Shown: in pieces, positions 23,751 to 34,573 of the stretch | Layout: every line of letters begins with the position of its first letter | Position numbering within the stretch: the first letter of the stretch is position 1 | Origin: Cyanophora paradoxa | Lineage: Eukaryota > Glaucocystophyceae > Cyanophorales > Cyanophoraceae | Direction: 5' to 3' | Assembly: GCA_004431415.1 (NCBI GenBank) | Contig: QPMI01000157.1 | Span: 62,001 to 126,000 of the forward strand | Length of the DNA stretch: 64,000 nt | Made by a program: the position numbers and the translations under genes | The notes under the pieces: generated by a model | The model's database searches: none | Told to the model about the DNA's origin: nothing | What the model saw: the letters and a program-made list of their open reading frames with translations, nothing else

Positions 23751-25584
23751 ATGTTGCAGCTGTCGAGTCCTTTTCATCTGGCTACCACGACCGCGACCGC
23801 GGCCGGATCATCGATCATGGGAGGCGCTCGTTCGGCTCCAGTCGATCCACGACCTTCGGCTCCAGCACGCACAATGGAGGAGCAAGCACTTGCGCATGCG
23901 CATGCAAGCGATCGCAAGACGCGTGCGCAGAAGAGCGAATTGCCGGAGAGCACGGGCTTGCGGCAGTATATCGAGTTGTTCCGTTTGCCGAATGAGGTGG
24001 TCTCGAGCTCGGAAAGCGCAACGTTAACTGGCCCGTTGCCATGGCCCCAGGCAATCGCAGCAGACAGCACAAAGCAGAGGCGGTGCCGCTTCAGCACGAA
24101 AGGGCCCTTCCAGCTCGCTACATCCGCCGACTCGGCCTTCTGGGTCTCCCGTGCGGCCCCTCCCTCTTGCTACCTTCGGGGGCGCGCGCTTCCGCTCCTT
24201 ACGCTCACCAGAGGCTGGCCGGCTGTTCCGATGGAGGCTGACGCTGCTGGACGCCCCCGGCTGCGACGAGTTCGAAGAGGAGCAGCTGCCGGAGCTGCCG
24301 GTGTCGGGCCTCCACCACGGGGCCCGCGACCGGCTGAAGCAGGTCGCCTGCGGGGCCAACTTCGTCTTCGCTCTCTCCGAAGAGGGCGTCCTCTTCGCGC
24401 GCGGCAGGTGGGTCATCCGGGACAGAGGGCGTCCATTTGGGCCGTAGCTGACGCTCCCGGGCGCACCCGGGTGCAGAAACGAATCGGGGCAGCTGGGCCA
24501 AGACAGTGACGTGCCCCACAGTTACAGCCAATCCTTCCTGCGTGTGCCGTACAAAGCGCCGGTGGCGGCGGTGTCGGCGGGGCACGCCTTCGCTGCCCTC
24601 CTCACGGCGGGGGCGAGGTGGCGACGTGGGGCGACAACTCTTACGGGCAGCTGGGGCACGGCCCGGCCGTCGGGCCCCTCCTTCGCCGGCCAACGGCAGT
24701 GAAGAGCCTCCAGCAGTGGAAGCCCTGCGTAAAACTTGCATGTGGTCCACATCATGTCGTCGTAATTGACACAGAAGACAATGTTATCGTGTGGGGTTGC
24801 ACAGGCTTGCCTCGCTCTGACGCCGTGCGCCTGACCTTTGCTAAAATTTTGTGGCTCTGGCCTCAATCGATATCGTTATACTTTGCTGCAGGATCGGATG
24901 CGGGCGGTCCCTGGAGTGGTGCCCGGGGCACCGCGCGACGTTGTTCAGGTCGCCTGTGGAGGCGCCATTGGTGTCGACGGGCACACTGCCCTTCTTACTG
25001 GTGCATGCATATGCCGCCGGTCCCCTTCGCGATCGGATCAATCCTTCAAAATCTACTCATGTATCTTTCGGACCTTGATGCTCAGCACATGGCAAGGTGT
25101 TCACATTCGGACGCGCTGCCGAGTGTCAGCTCGGCCACCACTACGGATTCTGGGAGGCGCCTTGTTCTCAAGTGCAGGTCCGGATCCAGGATCCGATCAT
25201 CCCCCCTTGAACTTCTCCCAAATGAATGCCAGCAGATGGTAACAAGGTTGGTCCGGCTCGTGACAACCGTCTCTTGCAGTGCTGGCGCCACGTATCTGCG
25301 TGCTGGTGCATTCTTGTCTGTTCTACATATACGTATACACTATATGACCTAGTTAGTCTATGACCATGTTTATCTATGCGCATGCAGAAGACGGCGAGCT
25401 GTACCGTTTTGGCTCGGGTCAGTACGGTTTACAGCAATTAATAACTAATGTGCGTGATATCAATCGTCAAACATATATCGGCACGACTTGTTACATCAGG
25501 GCATACTTAATGCATTTGCCGCTTGACACGTTCACGTGCACGTGCGCAGAACCACGTGGCAGACATTGTCTCCTCCAGTTACCA
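23751..25584 (+). pseudogene. Gene B, unit 4: RCC1-repeat gene cut by a LINE, SAM and TIR lost
   Basis: The 5' part matches the other copies through the RCC1 exons, including LYRFGSGQYG near 25400. The reading is lost at about 25584, within the exon for NHVADIVSSSY. The LINE starts there, so the SAM and TIR exons are absent. Any product would be an RCC1-only fragment. Because the window ends inside the LINE, the missing exons could in principle lie downstream. Confidence 0.85.
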
Positions 25585-25760
25585 GACTCTTGCGGCCCTC
25601 GGTGGGGCGACCTGGTGTACCCCGAAAAAAAGGGGCTTCCTTAGAACTTCTTTCCTGCTCGTGCAAAAGCGCGGGAGGACCAGCGGACAGCACAGAAGCA
25701 CTCGGTAGCCTCTGGCGAGCCTGGTGATACCGAAATCAACGGAATTCCGGAGATGGAGGT

Positions 25761-28700
25761 ATGCCGGCCGTCCTCTCACGTTTCGCTTTAAATCCGGACC
25801 ATTCGCCACCAAATCTATGGAATAGAAGCTGTCTGCGCCCAGGGGAAGCCCTCTGGCGCGTGCCTCGCGCCCAGATAAAAAGTTTCAAATTTTCCCTCGC
25901 CCTCGCCACCGAATCCCTTGCACTGGCGGCGCCGGGACCACACCTGCCTTCTAGCGCTAGCTATAGCTCTAACTCTCAAAAACACCCCTCCGTCGCCGCG
26001 CTTCGTCGTTCGGCCCGCCGGGAATTTGGATTTTGCTCGGAGGCCCGCCGGGCGCCCACGGAATTTGATCTCCGACTTTCGAGTCGTGATTCGGAATGTC
26101 CCTTCGCCGATCGAGCTTTTCCCGGACCCGGGTCAAGCTCCGGCGATTCAGTCGTGCCTGCTCTGCGAACGGTGCCGATCCATTCCAGTCCGAACAGTCC
26201 CTGCCGGCGCCCTCGCCGTGCCCCTGCAAGAAGCTCTAGTGACGCTAGCGAATCTCTGTCTCCGATTCTGCACGATGACGCTCGCGTCTTCGTTGCGCAG
26301 CAGCAGAATCCATTCACCGCCGCGGGAGCTGGCCCAGCGCCGCCGATCCCTGTCCACAACGCGTATGACGGCCTGGATCTCGATGAACTCGGTACAACGG
26401 ACATCGCAGCTGCGAACGCAGCGGCTATCGCTGCAATCGGCAGCACCGATGACAGTCAGAGCGCGCCCAGCCCGACTCTCGGCCTGTCGCGTGTGCGCAT
26501 CTCGGACCGCGAGTCGAGCGAGGAGCCGCCGGCAAAGACGCCGCGCACAGCGTTCATCGAAACAGGAGCGTCCTCAGCGGCAGCCGAAGTCATTGCCAAG
26601 GTCGTTGGCGAGTACGCCGGCAGCAATCCAACAGCACCAGTAGGCACGGTCGTTACGCACGTAGCGGCAACGTCGCCTCTCTGGCGCCACCTAGCAGCGG
26701 AAGACTACAGCAACTCCTATGCGCAGTACCTTCGGAATGGCTCCAACACGCTGGGCATCTCGCTCAGCGAGTCGCTGGACACGATCGCCCGCGAGTTCAA
26801 CATCAACCGCGACATCGTGGGCGAGATCAGCGGCAAGATAGAGAATGAGATCCGAGCCAAGCACCCGAAAGCGGTGGAGGCTGCAGGTGCGCTGAACACA
26901 CATGATCATGCGTATCTGATGGACGCTGAGATGCTTTGCGCGTCTGCAGACAAGGAACTCGCCGACATCGCCAGCGAGCTGGAACAGGACCCGCTCAACC
27001 TGAACGTACCACTGGTTCCACCGTGCGCATCTCATACATGTAGATGCTGTACAGACGGCGGCCCTGAACCGGAACGCAGCGGCGGCGCCTCGGGCTCGGC
27101 GGCGGCGGCGGCGGCGGACGGCCAGCGTGACCCGACACCCGGCAGCAGGTGCGCGAACGTGCGATTAGATTTACAACAGCACGCAGTTGCTTACCGGGTT
27201 TTTGCGGGTAGCGAGCGCCCCCCAACTCGAGAAAGCGCGACAGCGAACCGTGGAGCATCGCCCGCCGCGCCCGCCGCTGGCCCGTCAAGCCTGTGGGTCC
27301 AGAAAGACTGCCCTGACATCATCGAGGATCCTCTTACCTTCCGATTGGAGATCAAGTATGAGGACGTGGCTGCTGCAGCGGGCGTCACTGCTGCCGGCGA
27401 CGTCTACGCCCCGGAAGCGGTAACCAAGGCGAAGGAGCACTTGAAGGGCGTGCTCCAGAAGCACAAGGGTCGGCTCAATCATGATCCGAACAGCCGCAAG
27501 CTCACGGTGGCCGGCGACCACTCAGTCTTCGAGTTGAACGCGTCGGACCAGCGCTCCTACCAGGCGTTCCTCGCCCTGCACCGCACGGACCCCGACTCGC
27601 TCCGTTTGCCGGCTGTCAAGGGCGGCCGGCCCGAGTCCTTCGCGCACTTCCTCCCCCGATACGACAAGAAGCGCACGGGGCTCAACAAGTTCGTGATGCA
27701 GGTAAGCTCGCCACCGCCCCTAAAAGAAGGAACAACCAAGCATAAACGAAGGCCGCGGTGTGCTTGCGCTGAAACCTTGGTCACGGTGCAGGCTATCGAC
27801 CTGCCGCCTGACATCCCCGAAGGCGAAGTGGTCCGCAAGGTCGAGAGCATCATCAAAGCGGAGATGCGGCAAACCGCTGCAACGTTCAAGAAGGAGCGCG
27901 GCTACCTGATATCCGAGATCGCCGTATTCGCGGAGCGCGGCCCCGAGCGGGACAAGAAACCGAACAGCATCCAAGCACTGCATACCACAAACCGAGTGCG
28001 CCGCCCTCAGCGAGCCAGGGCGATGCCGGACGCGCGGCCCGCTGCGAACGCCGGGGCGCAGGTTGTGTTCGCGGTGCCCCCATCCCAGGACCTGGTCGAC
28101 AAGCTCGCTGGCATGCACCCGTGGCCGGAGCAGCGCATCATGCTGAATCTGATCCGAGGCACTGCTCCGCCGGCACGGATGGAGCGCGCACAGCACTTCA
28201 CGATGCTGCACGTCCCCTCGACGATGAACCTGGCCGACGAGAACTTTGCCGTGATCCTCAAAGGCCTCGGGACGGTGCACGAGCCCTCCTCCTTCACAGC
28301 ATTTCGGCGAAGGCAGGCGCTCACAGCGAACGCGCAGACTCGAGTCGTCTGGCCCGGCCATTGCAAGGCCGAGAACGCGCTGGTCACCTCCACCCCCCAG
28401 CCAACGGGCCAGTCGTACGGCAAGCCGAGCCTGTACTTCACGACGACGAACTGGGCGCGCTCCCCGTTCGTCCACCTTGAAGTAAGCCCCGCGAAGCAGC
28501 CGCAAGTTGCAGCCCGCTTCTTCGGCCCGGGAACGGCGAACACGGTGGCGGCGCCAATCGACCTGGTGAAGAAGGCCTACGAGCTCTGTGGCGAGGGCCG
28601 GCCGGGGAGCTCGCCAGCGCAGGTAGCGGAGAAACTGGTGGCCCCGGCGACCCCCGTGCCCCTTCCAGGGATCGGCGGCGTCCTCCTGGCGAACCGATTC

Positions 28701-29086
28701 GTCGTCATCCCGTACGAGGTCAGTGGGGCACTTTGCATGCATGATCGATCGCAAGAGCTGACCAGACCTGCGCGCAGCCATTCCCGTGCGAGCGCTGCAG
28801 CTCGCCAACGGACGGCCTGGCGCAGGCGGTGGCGGTGCGAGTGGCGCAGCGGGGCTTCACGTTCCACCACGACTTCAAGGGCTACCCCCTCTGCGGCCGC
28901 GCCTTCGACGCCGAGCAAGTCCGGCAGCAACCGGTGGCCCAGGCCACTGCGAGCCAGCAGCCCCGCCGGGCGGTTCGTGCGGCGCGCGAAGTCCCGGCAC
29001 ACCAGCGCATGTACGACCAAATTATGCAAGCCGGCGCTGCTGGCCTCCGCCCGACTTCCCTTGGCAAGCGACCGCTGCCGCAGTAG
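25761..29086 (+). CDS. LINE ORF1 protein, probably spliced
   Basis: Long GC-rich ORF, open from 25761 to 28718 and then best continued in another frame from 28778 to the stop at 29086. The join matches an intron at 28719-28777 (GTCAGT to GCGCAG), after which PFPCERCSS, a region ending FKGYPLCGRAF and a basic tail are read. A second likely intron at 27702-27791 (GTAAGC to GTGCAG, 90 bases) is in frame and could also be read through. The first part is Ser/Pro/Arg-rich and disordered; the middle (from about 26640) has helical character. The two Cys pairs near the end could bind zinc, as in nucleic-acid-binding ORF1 proteins. I do not recognise a named family. The start is uncertain. Confidence 0.6.
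27702..27791 (+). other. Putative intron in LINE ORF1
   Basis: Consensus donor CAGGTAAGC follows KFVMQ and a pyrimidine-containing acceptor GGTGCAG precedes AIDLPPDIPEG. The length of 90 keeps the frame whether or not it is removed, and the intervening peptide is low-complexity and basic. Confidence 0.5.
28719..28777 (+). other. Putative 59-base intron in LINE ORF1
   Basis: Donor GTCAGT follows the codon for the E of RFVVIPYE; acceptor GCGCAG precedes PFPCERC. Removal joins two frames that each look coding. Without it, the downstream frame becomes an arginine and serine-rich shadow. An unspliced one-base frameshift is the alternative. Confidence 0.55.
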
Positions 29087-29263
29087 GCCTAGCTACAGCC
29101 ATTGTCCCCAGTGCTCCAGTGAGAGCCCCTTTACCCACAGAACACTTGTCTGTAGCTTTCCCGCCCTTGATTCGATAAACCGCCATGCTGAAGATTGTCT
29201 TCCAGTGCGCGTACACGAGGGCACTGGGATGGTACACAACATCAACCACTGTACTGTACCCAA

Positions 29264-32200
29264 ATGAAAAAGAAAACTAAATCTGCGGCCGCGGCCCCCG
29301 CGGCACCAAAAGCAGCTCCAAAACCTAAGGCGCCCGGCAGCAAGCCAACGGGCCAAAAGAAACAAAATGCGACCAAGCTGCAGCTGAACAACAAGGCGGC
29401 GGGCGCGGCGCCCGCGGGATCTGGGCAGGCGGCCGCGACGCTTCGGCTGGAGAACGTCTTCCCCCCTAGCATGTTTCCCGAAGGTGGCGACTTCATAGGG
29501 GACGAACCGGCTATCAGGAAGCAGAAACCGGACGGGGTGCTGAGGACCATGACCTTCAACACGAGAGGCTCCAGCGCCTACAAGCTGCAGCAGCTAGAAG
29601 AGTTCTGCTGCCGCTGGGATGTCGATGTAGCGGGCGTGCAGGAGCTGTCGATGACAAGGCCCCAGATGGCCGCCGCCCTGAGGTCGAGAGGGGAGGACCC
29701 GCTCCAGCCGGAAGGTGCGATAACGCACGGAAAGCTCCTGTACACGCTAAAATCAGGAGACGGAACGCGAGGGAGCGGCGCCGCTCTCTGGGTCGCGCCG
29801 CAATGGGTCAAGCACCTCACGACGAAGTACGAGGTCCAGGGCCGGCTGATCGGGTTCGAGCTCCGCTTCAAAGGGAACCTCCAGCTCTTCGTGGCGAGCG
29901 TGTACATGCCCGCGACCGAGAGCAAAGCTGCGCACCGCCAGGATCAGGAGAAGGTCGTCGAAGAACTGACGAAGATGTACGACGACTTCTACGAGCGTGA
30001 CAACGCGCACCTGCTGCTCCTGGGAGACTGGAACTCGGTCCCGGTCCCGTCGAGCTCACGCATCCGAAACGGCGCCCTGGCCCAGAGCCACAAAGCCGAA
30101 CGGAAGTGGTGGCACACGATGATCGACTCGTGGGACCTGCGCGACGCCGGGATGTCACACGCGGCGAAACATGATGACGGAACTCTCTGCGGAGCACGCG
30201 AGATCACGCACCGCACCCCGCACGGAAGCAAGGGCCAAGGAGCGTCGGTCGGGGCGGCGGTGGCACCTGTACCGTCAGACGGAGTAGACGGGTCAGAGGG
30301 CGCGGAACGCGAAGCCGAGGAGGAAACGCCGGCTGACCTACCAAAAGACGCGCTCTGGCACGCGGCGCGCATCGATGCAGTGCTGGTCTCGGAATCACTG
30401 GATCACGCGCTCCTCAGCGCGCACACATGCCCCGCGTGGGTCGATGCGCCGCACGACTCAGACCACTATCCAGCGTTCGCGGACTTCGACCTGAAGGAGG
30501 CGGGCATGACAGCGCCGGTGGGACCGAAGCCAGAACCGAAACCCGGGCCACCAGTGTTTGACCCGGACGGCCTGAAGCGCACACAAAACGAAAAAGATGA
30601 GCTGAAAAGAGAGCTAAACAGGCAGCTCGGCGAAGCCGTCGGGGCGGACCTCGACGCCGTCGGCGAGGGCACGCCGGAAGAGCGTCTCGAGCGACTGAGC
30701 CGCATCCACGCTGCGAGCGCGAGCCTTGTTCAGGAGGTGGCAAAGGAACATCTATGCATGAGGGGCCGAGGGGGGAAGCCGACCAAGCCGCGCAACCTGC
30801 CGTGGCAGGCGAAGGCCGACGCCAGAGTTGCCCGCATTCTCGCTGCCTGGAGGAAGGAACCAGGCGGGATCCCGTCGGAGCTGACGGTCCAGGCGATCGA
30901 GAAACTGCTGCACTACGTGACCGCCAGGGAAGGCCTCCGACCCTTCCCGCTCCGTCCGGCTGAACGGCGCCAAGCGAGGGCTGAACAAGGCTCACCGCCG
31001 CCCGGATCCCCGTATGCGCACTCGAGCTCGCACAGCTCACAAGGCTCGCGCAGCGGTAGCCCCGCGCCGGTTCCAGCCGTACCCCCCGCGGCTGATCAGC
31101 AAGAGGACTGGGCCGAGATGCACCGGCGGCAGCTCAAAGAAGACTGGGCGACCTTCTTCCGGGAGCTGAAAGTATGGCGAAACCGGACGCGGCACGACCT
31201 GCAGAAAATCCGCCGGGCGCTCCAGGCGGAGGACGTTGAGAGGGCATTAAAAGAGAGGCTAGACAAGTTCATGGACGGCCGCCAGCTCGGATCCTATATA
31301 GCCGCGGTGCTAGAAAAGCCGCGGAACCGCCCGATCATGCACATCACGCGTGTATCCAAGGACGGAAAAACGTATGAAATCTACACGGAGCCTGAGGAAG
31401 TGAAACGACTCCTAAAAGAGCACTGGCGGAAATGGTGCCGGCGCCGACGCCCACGCGTGGGCTGCACCCCAGAGACAATACCGGAAAGCGCGCTGAAGGA
31501 TAGCATGGGGAAAGAACTGCTCGACTTCTGGAGGCTGGAATACGAGCCAAAAGCATACGCGGACCCTGCACTATTCCGAAACGACATGTCGGTGCCGAGC
31601 GAAGGCGAGCTCGGCGACTACATTAAAACGCTAAGAAACACGGCAGCCGGGCCGTCGAACTTCTCGTATGCTATGGTGAAGTTCCTATGGGCGCCGGTGC
31701 CCAAGCCGAGGCCCAAAGACGGGAAGGGCGACGAGGCCGGTGGCCCAGCGCCGGAGGGCCCGAGCCCAGCCGACGAGAGCGCCGAGGAGGCCACGGAAGC
31801 GGAGCCCGTACACTGGGGCCGGAAGCTGCTGCTCGCGCTGGTGGCTGAAGCGATCCGCCTCCGGGACCTGCCGGATGCCGTGTGTCAGGGCAACATCCTC
31901 GGCATTACTAAGAGCCGGGAGTGGGACGGGGATATCGAAAATAACCTGCGACCGATCACCCTGCAGGAGGTGGCCCTGAAGCTGACCACTGGCCTCCTGA
32001 ACGCGCGCCTGTCCCGGACAATCCATCAGAACGGGCTCCTGAAAGGGGCCAACTACGGCTTCAGACCTGGTTGCTCGACGGACGACGCCCTTCACGTCTT
32101 TAACGCAGTTCTCGAGGACGCGAAGGAGTTCAAGAAGCCTCTGTACATCCTGCTGCAGGATATCAGGCGAGCGTACGACTCCGTCTCGTGGGAGAGCATG

Positions 32201-32995
32201 GAGCTCTCGATGCGGAGGCTGAACGTACCCGAGGGGTACATCGAGCTCCACAGGAACATATTCCGGCGCCGCAGGGCGCGGGCAATCTCCGGTCACGGCC
32301 TCTCCGACGAGTTCGAGCTCGAGTGCGGACTGCCGCAGGGCGGCGTCGAGTCGCCGCTGCACTGGCTGATCTTCTACGATGCCCTCCTCTGCGCGCAAGA
32401 GCGCCTGGATCAGCACGAGCGCCAGCACGGAAAGAAGACGGCAAAGACGATAGAGCACTATGCCCACCCCGAGAGCTGGGAGGAGCCGGGCACGGCGTAC
32501 GTGATGGGGAACCCGAGGGAGACCGATGCTGCGGAACGCGAGGGCCGGGCCCGCGTCAGCGGCGTGGCGTACGCCGACGACACGAAGTGGATGAGCGGCA
32601 GCATGCGGGGGCTGCAGGCCCAGGCCGACGTGGCCGGTGAGTTCTTCCGCCTGCACGATATCGAGGTCAACGCAAAGAAGACGATTTTCACGTGGAACAA
32701 CGCACGTCGCGAGGTTGAGAGCAAACCTGGGGCCCACCCCGCCGCGAAGAAGAAGGAGAAGCAGCCCTCCCCGCCGAAGATCAACGGTACCCCCGTCGGA
32801 CTTGTCCGCCAGCCCCACGAGCACTTCAAGCTCCTCGGGGTATACATGAGCGCAAACCTGAACTGGGATCGTCAGTGGCAGTACATCTGCGATCAGGCGC
32901 GAGGCGCAGTCGCGCTGATAGAACGCAAGAAGCTCACCGCGAACGAGGCCTGCTACCTTGTCGAGGCCGTAGTACAGGCCCGCATCTCGTACGGC
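29264..32995 (+). CDS. LINE ORF2: AP endonuclease-like / reverse transcriptase, 5' part, interrupted by the PLV
   Basis: Makes the target nick and copies the element RNA. I chose ATG 29264 because it opens with a Lys-rich leader (MKKKTKS) after a gap from ORF1. The endonuclease-exonuclease-phosphatase fold spans about residues 95-410: TFNTRG, GVQEL, GSGAALWV, LLLGDWNSVP and, at its end, HDSDHYP. The reverse transcriptase follows from about residue 860: NNLRPITLQEV, motif A DIRRAYDSVSW, motif B GLPQGG, and motif C YADDTKW near 32570. The frame is open to the PLV insertion after codons TAC GGC (32990-32995) and resumes at 63310. Read-through into the PLV adds a foreign tail ending at 33079. Confidence 0.9.
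32990..32995. repeat. Target site duplication TACGGC, left copy
   Basis: TACGGC abuts the left terminal repeat and recurs exactly at 63304-63309 next to the right one. Six bases is the usual duplication made by Polinton/Maverick integrases. Removing the element and one copy restores the ORF2 frame. Confidence 0.95.
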
Positions 32996-33068
32996 ACACA
33001 TAGGGATATGCCAGATCCAAGCCCTCGGGCTTCGCCCTCTGGCTTGGATCTGGCATATCCCTATGTGT
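32996..33068. repeat. Left terminal hairpin
   Basis: Arms 32996-33023 and 33041-33068 are exact reverse complements (28 bp). The apex holds a further 4-bp stem GGGC/GCCC around the loop TTC (33027-33037). The outer 12 bases ACACATAGGGAT and the inner GATCCAAGCC are the same as at the right end, while the middle of the stem is different but still pairs. Confidence 0.95.
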
Positions 33069-33142
33069 GCGCGTTTTAAGCACTAGGGTAGTAAGCATCT
33101 ATTTTAGGTCTTAGGGTATTAAATATGTCTTTTTGGCACCAG
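32996..33142. repeat. Left terminal inverted repeat of the PLV
   Basis: It matches the reverse complement of 63155-63303, except inside the terminal hairpin where stem bases differ. Shared inner landmarks are CACTAGGGTAGTAAGCAT, GGTCTTAGGGTATTAA and GTCTTTTTGGCACCAG. No gene lies in it; the flanking stretch to 33264 contains only the second hairpin. Confidence 0.93.
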
Positions 33143-33146
33143 CAAG

Positions 33147-33260
33147 GGGTGTTGAGGGTGTTGAGGGTGTTGAGGGTTGTTTGTAAACTTTCTTATGAAA
33201 ATTCTCTCTCGCGGGAATTTTTACATATAACCCTCAACACCCTCAACACTCTCAACACCC
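33147..33260. repeat. Left subterminal hairpin built on GGGTGTTGA repeats
   Basis: 33147-33178 (tandem GGGTGTTGA) pairs with 33229-33260 with a single mismatch. The loop includes TTGTAAACTTTC and TTTTTACATATAACCCTC, both of which also occur, in mirror position, at the right end around a different stem. Confidence 0.92.
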
Positions 33261-33264
33261 TCTC

Positions 33265-33675
33265 TTAAACCTCAAATCTCCTCTTCTCATGGTGTAATCT
33301 CTTTTTGATCACTGCCCCAAAACCAATAGCATATTTGCTTATCTCCTCCTCCAGCTCGAAAGCAATTAAACTTGTATTCCTTTCTGCCTGTTTTCCACAG
33401 CTGAATATATCTATTGCTAACATGCCTTGATCACTGTAGCAATGAGCAGAGCAATGGCTTTCATCTAATAATAATACTTGGGCAAATCCAGGGGGTGATT
33501 TGGTGCCATCAAATATCTCAGCATGTTTGTGGACAACCTGGATTCCATATTTCTTGATGATGTCTTCACTGACATTTATGAGCCATTTAGAGAGCCCCAC
33601 ATGGTCGCTAATTGGTTGGCTGAATTGAAAGTCAAGCATCACATGGTAGCCTTTGGCAAGCATTTTGAATACCAA
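33265..33675 (-). CDS. speD: S-adenosylmethionine decarboxylase, prokaryotic SpeD type
   Basis: The enzyme decarboxylates S-adenosylmethionine to supply aminopropyl groups for spermidine. The 136-aa length fits the short bacterial/archaeal class and not the ~330-aa eukaryotic enzyme. The core ESHCSAHCYSDQG contains the serine (residue 73) that self-cleaves to the pyruvoyl cofactor, a conserved His (78), and the Cys of IDIFSCG (93). Residues 10-15 (YHVMLDF) match the usual N-terminal strand. An alternative start is Met5. It is the outermost left gene, reading toward the terminal repeat, behind the two 281-aa genes. As an accessory gene it could raise polyamine levels for DNA packaging or host growth; that role is inference. 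Confidence 0.92.
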   Translation of the reverse strand: MVFKMLAKGYHVMLDFQFSQPISDHVGLSKWLINVSEDIIKKYGIQVVHKHAEIFDGTKSPPGFAQVLLLDESHCSAHCYSDQGMLAIDIFSCGKQAERNTSLIAFELEEEISKYAIGFGAVIKKRLHHEKRRFEV

Positions 33676-33708
33676 TAGCTAAGAAAAAACAATAAGATAT
33701 CTGACGAT

Positions 33709-34554
33709 TTAAGGCAAAGGATCACTTCCACCAATGGGATTGTATAAATTGGTGGTTAGATATTGACCATATCTATTTCCTCTGGCTATTTCATCATTTC
33801 TTTCAGCATACATAATCACTGTGTAAGTCCCTTGTTGTGTGGCTCTTATAATATATTGGTCATCTTGTGTGTCAAGTAGGGGCAATGAATGAAAAGCAAG
33901 ACCGAAATTATCTACTGGGACTACTTGGACTGTAATACGGGGTCTTGCTCCATCAGTTCGTCTACATAATGAGTAAATATCAGCAGGCAACGTCTCAGTA
34001 TATCTATAATGATTTCCCAAAGGCTCTAAAATATCAAGAAAAGCAGTCTGAAGGTTGATAATGATTGTGTTGATTTTGATAATGTAAGGCTCATTCATTC
34101 CCGGGACATATGTCCTGATTCTTGTATTCACATCATCTGGATTGGGTTGATCATTTACTAATAAAGGCGCTCCAATAATTCCACCAACCCTTAAACCATC
34201 TCCAATATAGGCACCTCCTGACCTACATTTAATTGCTCCCCTTCTTGCTTCGTAGGCAAAATTGGTTACCTTGTTATCATCATTGTAACTATCAGGATCC
34301 CCATGAAATGCGTTGAAATTCGCATTTGTTACAAGAAGTTTAGTAGTTTTAACGACCCCATTATTTTTGTCACATCTTAACTCTTTTAGTCTTAGCATGT
34401 GAGTGTCACCAAAAGTATTCAGAGTTGGGGCTATCTCTGTGGATTCGAGACCATCTATATTATCAATAATAGCATGCTGTAAGACGTGGTTAGCTGGAGC
34501 AGCTAATGATAGTTGCGCTGTTAAAATGCGCTCTGGTGGTGCTGGTGCCGCCAT
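33709..34554 (-). CDS. Hypothetical 281-aa protein, paralog 1
   Basis: I do not recognise a family. It aligns over most of its length with the neighbour at 34574-35419: GLESTE, MLRLKELRCDKNNGVVKTTK, LLVTNANF, RSGGAYIGDGLRVGGIIGA. It is predicted to be beta-rich and soluble, with no signal peptide or membrane segment. The pair lies directly downstream of the giant fibre on the same strand, so a virion surface role such as fibre cap, receptor-binding or assembly factor is a reasonable guess. Confidence 0.75.
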   Translation of the reverse strand: MAAPAPPERILTAQLSLAAPANHVLQHAIIDNIDGLESTEIAPTLNTFGDTHMLRLKELRCDKNNGVVKTTKLLVTNANFNAFHGDPDSYNDDNKVTNFAYEARRGAIKCRSGGAYIGDGLRVGGIIGAPLLVNDQPNPDDVNTRIRTYVPGMNEPYIIKINTIIINLQTAFLDILEPLGNHYRYTETLPADIYSLCRRTDGARPRITVQVVPVDNFGLAFHSLPLLDTQDDQYIIRATQQGTYTVIMYAERNDEIARGNRYGQYLTTNLYNPIGGSDPLP

Positions 34555-34573
34555 TTAATATACTGAAACATAA

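Larger units (their letters stand above)
20793..25584 (+). repeat. Tandem unit 4, truncated by a retrotransposon
   Basis: Fourth copy. It matches the other units up to CAGTTACCA at about 25584 and then switches abruptly to unrelated GC-rich sequence, the 5' end of the LINE. The break lies inside an RCC1-repeat exon of gene B. The rest of the unit does not return before the window ends. Confidence 0.95.
25585..32995 (+). mobile_element. LINE-type (non-LTR) retrotransposon, 5' portion
   Basis: This element starts where tandem unit 4 is cut and carries ORF1 and then ORF2 with AP endonuclease-like and reverse transcriptase domains. It is GC-rich like the host. It is interrupted at 32995 by the PLV and continues from 63304 to beyond the window. 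Its 3' end, poly-A or tail repeat and target duplication are not visible. The first ~175 bases (25585-25760) look like a 5' UTR, without any clear internal promoter motif that I can support. Confidence 0.88.

Noticed and set aside
33001-33079. Natural C-terminus of LINE ORF2 at 33079
   Set aside because: The last codons lie in the PLV terminal hairpin. The true frame resumes after the element at 63310.
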